Shown here piece by piece: positions 35,644-42,173 of a stretch of 64,000 bases of DNA. Numbering within the stretch: the stretch's first letter is position 1; each line of letters opens with the position of its first letter. Made by a program: the position numbers and the translations under genes. Location of the stretch: NCBI GenBank assembly GCA_963837105.1, contig CAWIMG010000036.1, positions 124,001-188,000 on the forward strand, in the 5' to 3' direction. Source of the DNA: UBA9676 sp963837105 (GTDB taxonomy: Bacteria > Actinomycetota > Actinomycetes > Streptosporangiales > Streptosporangiaceae). The notes beneath the pieces are model-generated. The model was not told the DNA's origin. It ran no database searches and saw nothing but the letters and a program-made list of their open reading frames with translations.

Positions 35644-36807
35644 ATGGATTTTCCGGCATTCGAGCTGTCACAGGAGCACCAGGCGCTGCGGGAGTCGGTC
35701 CGGGCACTGGCCGATGACAAGATCGCGCCCCGGGCGGCGGAGATCGATGAGACCGCCGAGTTCCCGTGGGACGTGCACGAGGCGCTGGCCAAGGCGGACC
35801 TGGTCGCAGTGCACATCCCGGAGGCCTATGGCGGCGCCGGCGCGGATGCGCTCGCCGCCGCCATCGTCATCGAGGAAGTGGCCCGGGCCTGCGCCACCTC
35901 CTCGCTGATCCCCGCGGTCAACAAGCTCGGCACCATGCCGCTGCTGCTGGCCGGGTCGGAGGAGCTGAAACAGCACTACCTGCCGCCGGTGGCGCGTGGC
36001 GAGGCCATGTTCTCCTATGCCCTGTCCGAGCCGGAGGCGGGCTCGGATGCGGCCAACATGAAGCTGCGAGCGGTCCGCGACGGCGGCGGTTATGTGCTGA
36101 ACGGCGTGAAGCGGTGGATCACCAACGCCGGGATATCGAAGTTCTACACGGTGATGGCCGTGACCGATCCGGGCGCCGGGGCGGACGGGATTTCCGCCTT
36201 CGTGGTGGAGGCTGACGACCCCGGGTTCACGCTGGGCGCACCGGAGCGCAAGCTCGGGATCAAGGGGTCACCCACCCGGGAGCTGTACTTCGACAACTGC
36301 ACGATCCCGGCCAGCAGGCTGATCGGCGCCGAGGGGACCGGCTTCCGGACCGCCCTGGCCACGCTCGACCACACCCGGATCACCATCGCCGCGCAGGCGC
36401 TCGGCATCGCGCAGGGCGCGCTCGACTATGCCACCGGCTACGTGAAGGAGCGGCGCCAGTTCGGCCGGGCTGTGGCGGAGTTCCAGGGGGTGCAGTTCAT
36501 GCTCGCCGACGCGGCCATGCGGGTGGCGGCGGCCCGCCAGCTCACCTACGCGGCGGCGGCCAGGTCGGAGCGGGCGATAGCGGGGGAGCGGGTGCCGGAT
36601 CTGACGTTCTTCTCCTCGGCCTGCAAGTGCTTCGCCTCGGACGTGGCGATGGCGGTGACCACCGATGCGGTCCAGCTGCTCGGCGGCTACGGGTACGTGA
36701 AGGACTACCCGGTCGAGCGGATGATGCGGGATGCCAAGATCACCCAGATCTACGAGGGGACCAACCAGATCCAGCGCGTGGTGATGGCCCGCCAGCTGCT
36801 GAAGTAG
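35644..36807 (+). CDS. acyl-CoA dehydrogenase (FadE25-like)
   Basis: FAD-dependent oxidation of acyl-CoA to trans-2-enoyl-CoA. The 387-residue protein shows the family motifs FSYALSEPEAGSDAANM (FAD loop), RWITNAGISKFYTVMAVTDP, GIKGSPTRELYFDNC, RRQFGRAVAEFQGVQFMLAD, LLGGYGYVKDYPVERMMRDA and YEGTNQIQRVVMARQLL; the Glu of YEGTNQ is at the catalytic-base position of short- and branched-chain enzymes. TACCAT (35632-35637) lies 6 nt before ATG 35644 (leaderless). Position after purE matches mycobacterial fadE25. Confidence 0.94.
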   Translation: MDFPAFELSQEHQALRESVRALADDKIAPRAAEIDETAEFPWDVHEALAKADLVAVHIPEAYGGAGADALAAAIVIEEVARACATSSLIPAVNKLGTMPLLLAGSEELKQHYLPPVARGEAMFSYALSEPEAGSDAANMKLRAVRDGGGYVLNGVKRWITNAGISKFYTVMAVTDPGAGADGISAFVVEADDPGFTLGAPERKLGIKGSPTRELYFDNCTIPASRLIGAEGTGFRTALATLDHTRITIAAQALGIAQGALDYATGYVKERRQFGRAVAEFQGVQFMLADAAMRVAAARQLTYAAAARSERAIAGERVPDLTFFSSACKCFASDVAMAVTTDAVQLLGGYGYVKDYPVERMMRDAKITQIYEGTNQIQRVVMARQLLK

Positions 36808-36849
36808 CCCCTACCTGTGTGCCGGCTCAGCCTCGCATCCCGCGTCCCC

Positions 36850-36873
36850 ATAATTGGGTGATATATTCCATCT
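36850..36873 (+). promoter_or_regulatory. AT-rich promoter of the HTH-nucleotidyltransferase gene, leaderless
   Basis: TATATT (36862-36867) is a near-consensus -10 hexamer placed so that transcription would begin at or beside ATG 36874, with no ribosome site. The surrounding 24 bases are strikingly AT-rich for this genome. This fits a leaderless mRNA and could also be the autoregulatory operator of the winged-helix protein. Confidence 0.65.
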
Positions 36874-37470
36874 ATGCGTAGTGAGGCTCCGGCGCTCCTG
36901 CCGATCCTGCGTTCGCGTCACCTCGCCGAGATCCTCACCCTCCTGCTGCTCCATGCGGACACGGAGTACAGCCTCACCGAGCTTGCCGCTGCGCTGGGTC
37001 AGCCAATGTCAACGGTTCAGCGCGAGGTAGTCAGGCTTACCAGTGCCGGGCTGGTCAAGGAGCGCCGGGTGGGACGGGCCAGGCTGGTGTCCGCGGACTC
37101 CGCAAGCAGATACACCCGGCCGTTGACTGAGTTGCTCACCATGGCGTTCGGGCCGCATCTGGTCATCGGTGAAGAGTTCGGCCCGCTGGACGCGGATGCC
37201 GTGGCCATCTATGGGTCGTGGGCTGCGCGCTATGAGGGTATCCCTGGCCACGCGCCGCACGATGTTAACGTCCTGATCGTCGGTCAGGTGGCTCGCCGCG
37301 ACCTTTATGAGGCGGCCGAGCGCGCCGAGCAGCGCCTGGCGTTGCCAGTGAATCCCGTCCTGTGCTCTCGGTCTCGCTGGTTCGCGGCAGCGGACCCGCT
37401 GATCCAGCAGGTGCGCTCGGCACCACTGGTCTGGGTAACCGGGGAAGAGCCACATGAGCGGGACGGCTGA
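36874..37470 (+). CDS. winged-helix/nucleotidyltransferase (MNT-like) protein, putative antitoxin
   Basis: A 198-residue fusion. Residues 10-75 form an ArsR-like winged helix (EYSLTELAAALGQPMSTVQR) and residues 100-150 a minimal nucleotidyltransferase (VAIYGSWAARYEGI, then HDVNVLIVG). The GS motif is intact; the acidic pair is D-x-N instead of D-x-D/E, so catalysis may be weakened. In MNT-HEPN systems the nucleotidyltransferase AMPylates and silences the HEPN RNase. The stop overlaps the start of the HEPN gene by one base (TGATG). Base composition at its promoter differs from the neighbours, suggesting acquired DNA. Confidence 0.78.
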   Translation: MRSEAPALLPILRSRHLAEILTLLLLHADTEYSLTELAAALGQPMSTVQREVVRLTSAGLVKERRVGRARLVSADSASRYTRPLTELLTMAFGPHLVIGEEFGPLDADAVAIYGSWAARYEGIPGHAPHDVNVLIVGQVARRDLYEAAERAEQRLALPVNPVLCSRSRWFAAADPLIQQVRSAPLVWVTGEEPHERDG

Positions 37471-37922
37471 TGCGCTGGGGGAGCGGGGAGGCTACCGTAC
37501 AGCGGCTACTCGCCGAGGGCGGCCTCGAACGCGTGCAAGGCGCACAGGCGGATGGCGGATCCTGGCTGGACCGGGCTCGGCAAGCCCTGGATGCGGCGAA
37601 ACTGGTCGCGGCGTCGGCACCCGACAGCGGCATCATCCTCGCCTACGATGCCGCTCGGCAGGCCTGCGTCGCCCTGCTTGCTCAGCAGGGCCTGCGCCCC
37701 ACCACATCTGGCGGCCACTACGCAGTTGAACAGGCGGCCCGCGCCCAGTTCGGCGCGGGCCTGAGAGCCTTCGGCGGCTTGCGCCGTAGGCGCAACGAAC
37801 TTGAGTACCCGCTCTACCCAACCGAGAAAGCCAGCGCCGATGAGGCCACTGAAACGCTGAAGACCGCCAGCGAAATCATAGGCGCCGCCGCCCAACTCCT
37901 CCCCAACCTCGAATTCTTCTGA
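37470..37922 (+). CDS. HEPN domain protein, putative RNase toxin
   Basis: A 150-residue all-helical protein. A helix with LDRARQALDAAKLVAA is followed by GIILAYDAARQACVALLAQQ, typical HEPN helices, then the active-site region RRRRNELEYP: the usual RxxxxH motif reads RNELEY, with Tyr in place of His, as in several actinobacterial HEPN proteins I recall. Encoded with one-base overlap after a winged-helix/MNT protein, it forms an MNT-HEPN-type toxin-antitoxin pair. The first 30 residues are not conserved and the start could be later. Confidence 0.78.
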   Translation: MRWGSGEATVQRLLAEGGLERVQGAQADGGSWLDRARQALDAAKLVAASAPDSGIILAYDAARQACVALLAQQGLRPTTSGGHYAVEQAARAQFGAGLRAFGGLRRRRNELEYPLYPTEKASADEATETLKTASEIIGAAAQLLPNLEFF

Positions 37923-37974
37923 GTGGAATGGATGTCGCAACGCGCCGGTCTGACTGCGCGATGGCTCGGCGACC

Positions 37975-38103
37975 TCACCAGCGAGGCATCGCCGTCTCGA
38001 TGACGGGCAGCACTTCGCCGGGTTTCTCCATGTGGGGCAGGTGACCGGCGTCGTCGATGAGGTGCCGGCTCGCGCCGGGGTTGTCACCGGTTAGCCGGGG
38101 CTG
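37975..38103 (-). pseudogene. C-terminal remnant of an alpha/beta hydrolase
   Basis: On the minus strand, in the same frame as and directly after the stop of the LytM-like gene (38104), 42 codons read on to a TGA at 37975-37977. They include SRHLIDDAGHLPHMEKPGEV and VIETAMPRW, the typical end of an alpha/beta hydrolase around its catalytic His (GHLPHMEKP). No start codon or upstream hydrolase sequence is present, so this is a fragment left by a deletion or recombination at the edge of the accessory region. Confidence 0.65.
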
Positions 38104-39189
38104 TCACCAACTGGCCGGGTAGGCGAGCGGGAGGATCCCGTATTCGGTCTGGCCGTAGTTGGGTGCCGCGGGCACCCCCAGTGACTGGAGCAACTGGTCG
38201 AAGTTCGCCCCGACCCTGGTCGGGAACGGGCCGTACCCGCCGATGCCACCGGCCTCCGGCAGCTCCGACTCCGAGGACAGGCCAGATGCCTGCGCCCACC
38301 CGGTTTCGATACCGTCGCCGCCATTCCAGATGGTGCCGATCACGGTGGAGGTCGTCACGTGCTCGCCGACCACAACCGCCGGCGATATGTCTTCCGCCAC
38401 ATAGATCATCAGCCCACGGCCAGGGCCATCGGTGAGCTGGTAGGTGATCCACCCCCCGCCGGGCCACCCGTAGTTGGACCCGGTCGCGTTGGTCACGACA
38501 CCGTCGCCGAGCGCATAGACGGGGCCTACCCCGCTGAAATCGACGCCGTCGTCGATCCGCTCCGGGGACAGGCCGCTGACCGCGCGCATCGGGTTGCTGT
38601 ACCCGTACGTGGCAGGTTTGGCGATGGCGGCACCGACGATCTGGGCCGGGTTAGCCCAGGCGCCTCCCCAGCTCACCAGGCCGCCGGCCGCGTTCGTCAG
38701 CCACGTCCCGGCGAAGGTGGGTGGCTTGACGCCGCCATACTCCGCAGCCGTCCAGCAGTAGACAAGCACCACCACACCCCACAGGGCTGCCGCCGCCGCC
38801 CAGGCGCGCTTGCCACGCTTGGTTGGCCGGGACCGCTTCCGGTGTCTGGCCGGGGTGCCCTGGCGGCCCGCGCCCGGGCGGTCCGGGTTCTCAGAGCCGT
38901 CCGGGGTGGGGCGGTCCGCGGCCAGGCGGTCCGGGTCGGGGCGGTCCGGGAAGGGGCGGTCGGGAGCGCGACGGGGGTTGGTGTCACGGGGGCGGCTAGG
39001 CGCGCGGCGGGGTTCTGGGACGCCGGGCCGATCCGGGGCATAGCGCGGGTCCGGGGCATAGCGCGGGTCCGGGGCATAGCGCGGGTCCCGGGCATAGCGC
39101 GGGTCCGGGGCATAGCGCGGGTCCCGGGCGCGGTCGGTATTCGGGCCAGGCCGCGGCGCCCTGGGACGCTGGACAGGCGCGGTGGACAC
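38104..39189 (-). CDS. membrane-anchored protein with DPRYAP repeats and a degenerate LytM/M23-like domain
   Basis: A 361-residue protein, GTG start 39189 with GGAGGGGG at ideal spacing. The cytoplasmic N-terminus is Pro/Arg/Asp-rich with about five DPRYAP/DPRYAR units, then one transmembrane helix (AWAAAAALWGVVVLVYCWTA). The extracellular part (from RIDDGVDFSGVGPVYALGDG) resembles the M23 metallopeptidase beta-sheet, but the first metal His is Asp and the HxH is IYVAE, so it is probably non-catalytic. Such degenerate LytM domains regulate cell-wall amidases in other bacteria; here the role is unknown. No cysteine-peptidase motif is seen. Confidence 0.72.
   Translation of the reverse strand: MSTAPVQRPRAPRPGPNTDRARDPRYAPDPRYARDPRYAPDPRYAPDPRYAPDRPGVPEPRRAPSRPRDTNPRRAPDRPFPDRPDPDRLAADRPTPDGSENPDRPGAGRQGTPARHRKRSRPTKRGKRAWAAAAALWGVVVLVYCWTAAEYGGVKPPTFAGTWLTNAAGGLVSWGGAWANPAQIVGAAIAKPATYGYSNPMRAVSGLSPERIDDGVDFSGVGPVYALGDGVVTNATGSNYGWPGGGWITYQLTDGPGRGLMIYVAEDISPAVVVGEHVTTSTVIGTIWNGGDGIETGWAQASGLSSESELPEAGGIGGYGPFPTRVGANFDQLLQSLGVPAAPNYGQTEYGILPLAYPASW
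39040..39129 (+). repeat. five 18-bp tandem repeats inside the DPRYAP region
   Basis: Units start at 39040, 39058, 39076, 39094 and 39112 with the pattern ATAGCGCGGGTCC(G/C)GGGC. On the minus strand each encodes one DPRYAP or DPRYAR hexapeptide. Near-identity at the DNA level shows recent expansion by slippage or unequal crossover; copy number may vary between strains. Confidence 0.9.
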
Positions 39190-39517
39190 GATCGGCCCCC
39201 TCCAGTCTGGCCCTGTCGCCGCGGTCAGCCGCTGCCCGGCGGGGTCGGCCCGGCCTGCTGCCGCCATGGCCCGCCCCGGCACGGAACCGGCCCCGCGACG
39301 GTCAGATCGCGGGCAGGCACCCCACGCCTGGGTGCTGTTGATCTACCAGGTTGCCCCACGCGGGGCCGCCGTCGGGCCAGAACTACCCAACGAATATGAT
39401 CAACTACGAAGTGTCACAAACGGCAATCACCGCCGGCCAGCGCCCGTCAGCGGTGCAGGCTAAGGTCAGGAGCCGCCGACTGGTGCGGTGACAGCCGGCT
39501 GGCGTTGTCCTGAAGGT
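39190..39517. other. intergenic region upstream of the LytM-like gene
   Basis: No convincing gene. On the minus strand TTGTGA (39414-39419) and TATTCG (39391-39396), 17 nt apart, form a possible promoter in an AT-rich patch, leaving a 5' leader of about 190 nt before GTG 39189. Long leaders before cell-wall hydrolase genes of actinobacteria often hold c-di-AMP riboswitches; I looked for the characteristic boxes and did not find them. Confidence 0.4.
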
Positions 39518-39970
39518 TCAGTGCGTGGCCGACTCGTGGGCTTCCTCGGAGCCGCCGGGAGCCGCCTCGCCGTCGGCGGTGTCCGGCGATGCGGTGTCCC
39601 CAGGAGCGGTCTCCTCCTCCACCGGGGTGGTGGCGGCGGAGTAGCGGCGGAAACCGGCCAGGGCAGTCACCACGCCGGCCGCTGCGAGCAGCGAGAAGGC
39701 AGCCACCTTGCGCCATTGCCGCGGCTTGGGCTGGCCCGGGTCAACGTGGTGGGCGGCCGTGGAGAGTGCGGCCGATACCTTGGGCGCGACCTGATCCTGC
39801 AGTACCTGGCCGCCGCGTTCGAGCTGGGGCGCCGCCCAGGCCCGGGTCCGGGTCACCCCGCGCTTGGCGGCGTCGCTGGTGCTGTGGGCCAGTGGCGGCA
39901 GCTGGGCTGCCATCCGCAGCGCTGTATTGATCGCGGCTTCGGCCTGAGTGTTCTTCTTCGTGCCGGACAT
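39518..39970 (-). CDS. DUF5324-like small membrane protein
   Basis: A 150-residue protein: an amphipathic Ala-rich helical region (ALRMAAQLPPLAHSTSDAAK through QLERGGQVLQDQVAPKVSAA), one transmembrane helix (WRKVAAFSLLAAAGVVTALA), then an acidic Glu/Ala/Thr tail. The layout fits the actinobacterial DUF5324 family. ATG 39970 is chosen because GGAGGGA lies upstream; an earlier in-frame start at 40006 has no ribosome site. Function unknown; divergent from the secreted transglycosylase-like gene. Confidence 0.65.
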   Translation of the reverse strand: MSGTKKNTQAEAAINTALRMAAQLPPLAHSTSDAAKRGVTRTRAWAAPQLERGGQVLQDQVAPKVSAALSTAAHHVDPGQPKPRQWRKVAAFSLLAAAGVVTALAGFRRYSAATTPVEEETAPGDTASPDTADGEAAPGGSEEAHESATH

Positions 39971-40384
39971 GGGGTCCCTCCGCTGGGCGCTGTGCCTGCC
40001 TGCCACACCTGCGTGTCACCCTGCCCACCGCTGGCCTGCTCAACCCTCTGCCGGGGCCGGCGGCGGCCGGCCAGGGCCGGCGAGCGGGAGTCATAACCGC
40101 TGGGTAGTTTTCACACTACTCATTGTTAATCCATCCTCCACCTGATGCCACTGGGGTGGCCTACCGACACAACTTTTTCCGCTGAAACAAGCGAATCTCC
40201 TGTCTGGTTCTGGCAGGGTATCGCCGATGGCCCCGGTGACCGGATTTCCGCCGGTCCCGGGCGTGCTAGTGGTGGCCTGACGGTGTGGGCGCTAGCCCGC
40301 CATCGTGCGACACGCTGCCCTGCCCCGCAGCGGTCCGGACGCCGGGCATTCCGCCCAGCGTGCTTGGCCGACGGAAGGACTGCC
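39971..40384. other. divergent intergenic region with promoter-like and hairpin sequences
   Basis: No gene seen. An AT-rich segment at 40100-40135 contains the inverted repeat GTAGT (40104-40108)/ACTAC (40115-40119) and TTAAT, a likely promoter or operator for one or both flanking genes. GGCGTGCTAG (40260-40269) pairs with CTAGCCCGCC (40292-40301), nine of ten bases, giving a hairpin in the leader of the secreted protein gene, 84 nt before its start. Confidence 0.4.
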
Positions 40385-41005
40385 TTGTCACAGCACCGGA
40401 GGCGGAAACCCGGCAGGAAGCGCACGTCGCACCGGTCCAGGTTGCTGCTGCCGGTGACGGCCACGGCCGTCACTGCTATCACTGGGGTCGTTCTCGCTGG
40501 GGCCTTGGTGTTGCGCGCCAACCAGCCAGGCGCCGGGGCGGTAATCGCCTCGGTGCTGCCCAGCAGCCATGCCATGACCGTGCTGGAACAGCAGCGCCAG
40601 CAAATGATCGTCCTGGAAGCGGCCTCGCACACCACGCATCTGGTCAGCGCGCCCAAGGTCGCCGCGGTGCCCGTCGTAGGCGCCGCCGCCGCAGGCGGGA
40701 CTGGTGGGACTGCGGCGGGCCCTGCGCCACCGACCTCCGGGGTACTCACCCCCGCCCAGGTGGGTGCTCTCTGGCTGGAGGCAGGCGGCCCCGCCTCGGC
40801 CGAGACAGCGGCAGAGGCCGTCGCCATGTGCGAGTCCACCGACAACACGCAGGCGATGAACCCTGACGGCGCCTCCGGCCTGTGGCAGATACTCGGCCAG
40901 GTGGTCCCCGGCAACCTGTTCGACGGCCTGGTGAACGCCCGGAACGCGGTCGCCAAGTTCACCGCCTCCGGGGATACCTGGGCGCAGTGGACCTGCCAGC
41001 CGTGA
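40385..41005 (+). CDS. secreted transglycosylase-like protein (SLT/Rpf-type fold) 1
   Basis: A 206-residue exported protein. TTG 40385 is taken as start because GGAAGGA stands just upstream; the frame is open earlier but not coding-like. A very basic N-terminus (HRRRKPGRKRTSHRSR) and a hydrophobic segment (LLPVTATAVTAITGVVLAGA) form a signal or anchor. After a Gly/Ala/Pro linker the last 75 residues read AVAMCESTDNTQAMNPDGAS-GLWQI, a lysozyme-like domain whose Glu in CES is the likely catalytic residue, ending WAQWTC. Likely substrate: peptidoglycan. Confidence 0.75.
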   Translation: MSQHRRRKPGRKRTSHRSRLLLPVTATAVTAITGVVLAGALVLRANQPGAGAVIASVLPSSHAMTVLEQQRQQMIVLEAASHTTHLVSAPKVAAVPVVGAAAAGGTGGTAAGPAPPTSGVLTPAQVGALWLEAGGPASAETAAEAVAMCESTDNTQAMNPDGASGLWQILGQVVPGNLFDGLVNARNAVAKFTASGDTWAQWTCQP

Positions 41006-41365
41006 GAGCGGGCGGCCTCCGCGAGGCACAGGCCCAGGTCGCCGGCTAGGAGATACCAGCCGCGGCCGGGACGCCGTTCTCCGTGCAGATAGGCACCCTG
41101 GCTGTGTCCTGGCCGTGGCGGGACAGCTGGCTGTGACGGAGGTCATAGCCTCGTCCCGGCGATTTCCCGCGCGCGGCCGGCCCGGTCTCGGCAAGGTGGA
41201 TGACCAATAGCACCCAGCGGGTGCGATGGTTGCCTCGGCGCAACGCGCCGCCCTGACCCGCGGCTCATCTCCCCGCCGCTGCCTGGCCGTGTGCTGACAG
41301 GTCGGCAGCAGTTTCGCGGGTGGCCACCGAGTGCTTGTGCATCTGCGCCCGAGCAAAGGTCTCTT
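41006..41365 (+). other. intergenic region between the two transglycosylase-like genes
   Basis: 360 bases without a supportable gene. Two small hairpins occur: GCACCC-AGC-GGGTGC (41210-41224) and GTTGC/GCAAC (41229-41233/41240-41244). The region presumably carries the terminator of the first gene and the promoter and leader of the second. I looked for riboswitch boxes and recognised none. Confidence 0.35.
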
Positions 41366-42076
41366 GTGTCTGCGCTGCAGAACCTGTATCGCAAACCGTC
41401 CATCATCACCATCGCAGCCGGCGCGGCCGCGACCGTGGCATTGGCCTCGGGAGTGGCCGTTGCTGCTGTCAGCGGACCCGCCACCCCGGTGGGGGCCGCC
41501 CGGCTGGCCGCCGACCGGACCGCGGCCCGGTCGGCGCGCACCGAGACGGGAACGGCCCTGGCCGATCCCGCGCGCGAGTTCGGCCAGGCGCGAGTCTCGC
41601 TGTCCGCGCTCGAACTGAACCGGCTGGCCCGGGCCGAACGCGAAGCTGCGGCGCGGCGGGCGGCCAGGCGCCGGGCTGCGGCCGCGCGGCAGGCAGCCCT
41701 GCGGGCGGCACAGCAAGCAGCCGCGCAGGCGGCTGCGCCGCCCTCGCCATCCCAGCCGCCGGCGGCCGCGCCGTCCGGCTCGCCGCAGCAGATCGCGCTG
41801 GCCATGTTCGGCTCCTACGGCTGGCCGTCCAGCCAGTTCGGCTGCCTGCAGCAACTATGGAACGCCGAGAGCGGCTGGAACCCGCAGGCCAGCAACCCCT
41901 CCTCGGGCGCGTATGGCATCCCGCAGGCGCTGCCCGGTTCGAAGATGGCTAGTGCCGGAGCGGACTGGCAGACCAACCCGGCCACCCAGATCCGGTGGGG
42001 GCTGGGTTACATCAAGTCGATGTACGGCAGCCCATGCAGCGCATGGGCACACGAGCAGAGCACCGGCTCGTACTGA
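41366..42076 (+). CDS. secreted transglycosylase-like protein (SLT/Rpf-type fold) 2
   Basis: A 236-residue exported protein from GTG 41366 (AAAGG upstream). Signal/anchor: SIITIAAGAAATVALASGVA. A long Ala/Arg-rich helical stalk (LARAEREAAARRAARRRAAA) and a Pro/Ser linker lead to a C-terminal lysozyme-like domain: FGCLQQLWNAESGWNPQASN with the likely catalytic Glu, SGAYGIPQALPGSKMASAGA, and a second Cys near the end (GSPCSAWAHEQSTGSY). It belongs to the group of small lytic transglycosylases common in actinobacteria. Confidence 0.82.
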   Translation: MSALQNLYRKPSIITIAAGAAATVALASGVAVAAVSGPATPVGAARLAADRTAARSARTETGTALADPAREFGQARVSLSALELNRLARAEREAAARRAARRRAAAARQAALRAAQQAAAQAAAPPSPSQPPAAAPSGSPQQIALAMFGSYGWPSSQFGCLQQLWNAESGWNPQASNPSSGAYGIPQALPGSKMASAGADWQTNPATQIRWGLGYIKSMYGSPCSAWAHEQSTGSY

Positions 42077-42173
42077 CGGGCAGCCGTGGGTCGTCCGCCG
42101 GTCGGCGAGGCCGACGGACGACCGCCACCGGTGGACAGCAGACTGGCGGACGGCAGGCAGGCGATAGCGGCCG

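Noticed and set aside
38086..38103. GGCTAACC-type sequence considered as part of a c-di-AMP riboswitch
   Set aside because: It lies downstream of, not before, the LytM-like gene, and the other conserved boxes are missing.
39040..39129. Regular 18-bp repeats considered as a CRISPR array or VNTR of non-coding type
   Set aside because: There are no spacers, and each unit is exactly six codons in frame with the LytM-like gene.
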